A stretch of DNA of 16,654 nucleotides from an uncultured Ruminococcus sp. (GTDB lineage Bacteria; Bacillota; Clostridia; Oscillospirales; Acutalibacteraceae): positions 1 through 16,654 of the forward strand of contig CAMKNF010000026.1 of assembly GCA_946414115.1 (NCBI GenBank), in the 5' to 3' direction. Positions 14,552 through 16,654 of this stretch are shown here, in pieces. The notes beneath the pieces were generated by a model. That model saw only the letters and a list, made by a program, of their open reading frames with translations, searched no databases and was not told the DNA's origin. The translations under genes and the position numbers were made by a program. How positions within the stretch are numbered: the first letter of the stretch is position 1; each line of letters starts with the position of its first letter.

Positions 14552-15823
14552 ATGAAAGATTTACTGATAAAAAACGCAACAGTCGTTTCTCCTGCCGACA
14601 AAATCAGCGGCAGATATGATATTCTCATAATGAACGGAAAGATTGCGCAAATCGGAGAAAATTTGAGCTTTGACGGCGAAACTATAAACGCCGAAGGGCT
14701 TTACGCAATACCGGGACTTGTCGATATGCACGTTCACCTTCGTGACCCGGGTCAGACGCAGAAAGAGGATATTTTTACAGGCTGTCGTGCGGCGGCGGCA
14801 GGCGGAGTTACAAGCCTGCTAGCAATGCCAAACACAACGCCTGCAACCGACAGCGGCGAGGTTGTAAGGTATATTCTTGACAAGGCAAAGAGCGCAGACG
14901 CTAATGTCTATGTTGCGGCGAGCATTACAAAGGGACTCAAAAGCTTAGAGCCAACCGATATTGAGGAGCTGAAAAACGCAGGTGCAATCGCACTTACCGA
15001 TGACGGCAGACCTGTTGAAAACACGAGGCTTTTAAGCGACGCTATGAAAAAAGCTCCGCTTTACGGTATGCACGTTGTAGCACACTGCGAGGATTTGTAT
15101 CTTGCAGACGGCGGCAAAATCAACGAGGGCGAGGTTTCCGAAAAGCTTGGTATAAAGGGAATCCCTGCTTCGGCTGAGGATTGCGGTACGGCAAGGGAAA
15201 TTGCCCTTGCGGCGGCGCTTGACGTTCCCGTTCACATTTGCCACGTCAGCACAAAGACGAGCGTTGAGCTTATCAGAGACGCTAAAAACAGGGGTGTGAA
15301 GGTTACGGCGGAAACTGCTCCGCACTACTTTTCGCTGACCGACAGGGAGCTTTTGCGTGGCGACGCAGACTTCAGAATGAATCCTCCTCTGCGTACAATT
15401 TCGGATATGGATGAGATTATAAACGGCTTGCTGGACGGCACGCTTGACGCAATTGCAACCGACCACGCACCGCATACCGTTGAGGATAAGGCTGATTTTG
15501 TTTCTGCTCCCAACGGCTCAATCGGTATGGAAACGTCGCTTGCAGTGGGAATTACCTGCCTTGTAAAGCGTGGCTTGTTAAGCTTTGAAAAGCTTGTTGA
15601 AAAGATGAGCGTAAACCCTGCAAGAATTCTCGGAATCAACGCAGGAACGCTTGCGGTAGGTGCGCCTGCCGATATAGCACTTGTTGACATTGACGAGGAA
15701 TGGGTTGTTGACGTTGACAAGCTCCACGGCAAGAGCAAGAATACGCCGTTTAAGGGCAGAAGGCTTTGCGGCAAGGTTAAAAAGACAATCCTCGGCGGAA
15801 AAGTCGTTTTTGATGAAATGTAA
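14552..15823 (+). CDS. pyrC: Dihydroorotase (type I)
   Basis: Zinc amidohydrolase of de novo pyrimidine synthesis, cyclising N-carbamoyl-aspartate to dihydroorotate in the cytoplasm. The 423 residues fit the Gram-positive type I enzyme. The metal-site and substrate residues are all present: His60, His62 and Arg64 in DMHVHLRDPGQ, Asp150/Asp151 in ALTDDGRPVE, His178 in AHCED, His231 in HICHVST, and Asp304 with His308 in IATDHAPH. It uses the ATG at 14552, preceded by GGCGGTGA. It is 17 bp after the unknown membrane protein gene, so the two probably share a transcript. No pyr attenuator or PyrR-binding structure is visible in the gap, and no other pyr gene is in the window. Confidence 0.96.
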   Translation: MKDLLIKNATVVSPADKISGRYDILIMNGKIAQIGENLSFDGETINAEGLYAIPGLVDMHVHLRDPGQTQKEDIFTGCRAAAAGGVTSLLAMPNTTPATDSGEVVRYILDKAKSADANVYVAASITKGLKSLEPTDIEELKNAGAIALTDDGRPVENTRLLSDAMKKAPLYGMHVVAHCEDLYLADGGKINEGEVSEKLGIKGIPASAEDCGTAREIALAAALDVPVHICHVSTKTSVELIRDAKNRGVKVTAETAPHYFSLTDRELLRGDADFRMNPPLRTISDMDEIINGLLDGTLDAIATDHAPHTVEDKADFVSAPNGSIGMETSLAVGITCLVKRGLLSFEKLVEKMSVNPARILGINAGTLAVGAPADIALVDIDEEWVVDVDKLHGKSKNTPFKGRRLCGKVKKTILGGKVVFDEM

Positions 15824-15858
15824 TTTGTGATTTTTTATAGATAAAGGAGATATTTTTT

Positions 15859-16654
15859 ATGGCACAGAAGGGTGATTTGCTGTCGGTAAGACAGGACATA
15901 CGAGTAGTTGACGCAACAATCCGTGACGGTGGACTTTGCAACGATTTCAGATTTGACGACAAGTTCGTCAAGGACTTGTACGAGGCTAACGTCAAGGCCG
16001 GCGTTGACTATATGGAGTTCGGCTACAAAGCTTCGAAGGAGATTTTTGACGAAAAGGATTTCGGCAAGTGGAAGTTCTGCAACGACGCTGACATAAGAAA
16101 AATTGTCGGCGACAACAAGACAAAGCTGAAAATTGCCGTTATGGCTGACGTTGGCAGAACAGATTTTGAAAAGGACATCATCCCCAAAAAGGACAGCCCG
16201 ATTGACCTTATCAGAATTGCAACCTACATCAACACAATTCCTGCGGCTATTGAGATGATTGAGGACTGCGCTAAAAAGGGCTACGAAACCACAATTAACA
16301 TTATGGCTGTTTCAAAGGCAAAGACCGAGGATATTATCACTGCGCTTGAAATTCTCGGACAGAGCCCCGTAAACGCTTTCTATATTGTTGACAGCTATGG
16401 CGCACTCTACCCAGAGGAGTCCAGAAAGCTTGCAGAGCTTTACTGCTCAATCGCTGACAAATACAACAAGGCTGTAGGCGTTCACGCACACAACAACCAG
16501 CAGCTTGCATTTGCAAACACAATTGAGGCTATGACTCAGGGCGTAAGCTACCTTGACGCTACCGTTGACGGAATGGGCAGAGGTGCAGGCAATTGCGCAC
16601 TTGAACTGTTGCTCGGCTTCCTCAAAAATCCAAAGTATAAGGTAACACCGATTC
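15859..16654 (+). CDS. DRE-TIM (HMGL-like) aldolase/metallolyase, 3' truncated by window end
   Basis: An open frame starts at the ATG 15859 after a strong AAAGGAGA (15844-15851) and runs 265 codons to the window edge without a stop. VVDATIRDGG (Asp18, Arg22, Asp23) is the DRE motif that binds the divalent metal and stabilises the enolate. HAHNNQQLA (His209, His211, Asn213) is the second metal-ligand motif, and TVDGMGRGAGN is the conserved glycine-rich loop. These place it in the HMGL-like TIM-barrel superfamily, near 4-hydroxy-2-oxovalerate aldolase and relatives. The substrate is not evident; isopropylmalate and citramalate synthases usually have different flanking sequence and a C-terminal regulatory domain that cannot be checked here. 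It lies 35 bp after pyrC and may be in the same operon, though there is no metabolic link to pyrimidines. Confidence 0.85.
   Translation, partial: MAQKGDLLSVRQDIRVVDATIRDGGLCNDFRFDDKFVKDLYEANVKAGVDYMEFGYKASKEIFDEKDFGKWKFCNDADIRKIVGDNKTKLKIAVMADVGRTDFEKDIIPKKDSPIDLIRIATYINTIPAAIEMIEDCAKKGYETTINIMAVSKAKTEDIITALEILGQSPVNAFYIVDSYGALYPEESRKLAELYCSIADKYNKAVGVHAHNNQQLAFANTIEAMTQGVSYLDATVDGMGRGAGNCALELLLGFLKNPKYKVTPI

Overview
The window looks like a chromosomal piece of a low-to-medium GC, Gram-positive gut or rumen Clostridia member (Ruminococcus / Oscillospiraceae-like). This rests on strong AGGAG-type ribosome binding sites, consensus sigma-A promoters, clostridial-looking palindromic intergenic repeats, and protein sequences of that flavour. 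No rRNA or other taxonomic marker is present, so the placement is an inference. All genes I accept lie on the + strand.

Region 1 (1-2275) is the AT-rich end of a surface polysaccharide locus. It holds a 5'-truncated UDP-glucuronate 4-epimerase-like gene and a UDP-glucose 6-dehydrogenase, which together would take UDP-glucose to UDP-glucuronate and UDP-galacturonate. A very AT-rich 354-bp gap follows, ending in a textbook sigma-A promoter (TTGACA-17 bp-TATAAT).

Region 2 (2639-12518) has a clearly higher GC content and may be one long transcription unit closed by a rho-independent terminator at 12523. It encodes a membrane UDP-sugar 4,6-dehydratase (CapD/WbpM/PglF type), GlmS, and then a five-gene cassette: DltA-like adenylation enzyme, acyl carrier protein, fold-type III PLP decarboxylase, MBOAT acyltransferase and an SGNH-like membrane-anchored protein. 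GlmS would feed UDP-GlcNAc synthesis, the usual substrate of the dehydratase. The cassette resembles a D-alanylation (dlt) system with an inserted decarboxylase of the kind that acts on carrier-bound amino acids in antibiotic pathways (BtrK in butirosin, VinO in vicenistatin). My main hypothesis is that it decorates an extracellular polymer with a decarboxylated aminoacyl group rather than D-alanine. A roughly 290-bp cluster of palindromic, MITE-like repeats sits between the decarboxylase and MBOAT genes.

Region 3 (12523-16654) starts with its own promoter. It encodes an unrecognised secreted/membrane protein with an acidic cytoplasmic domain and an arginine-rich tail, then dihydroorotase (PyrC) 17 bp downstream, then a DRE-TIM (HMGL-like) aldolase that runs off the end of the window.
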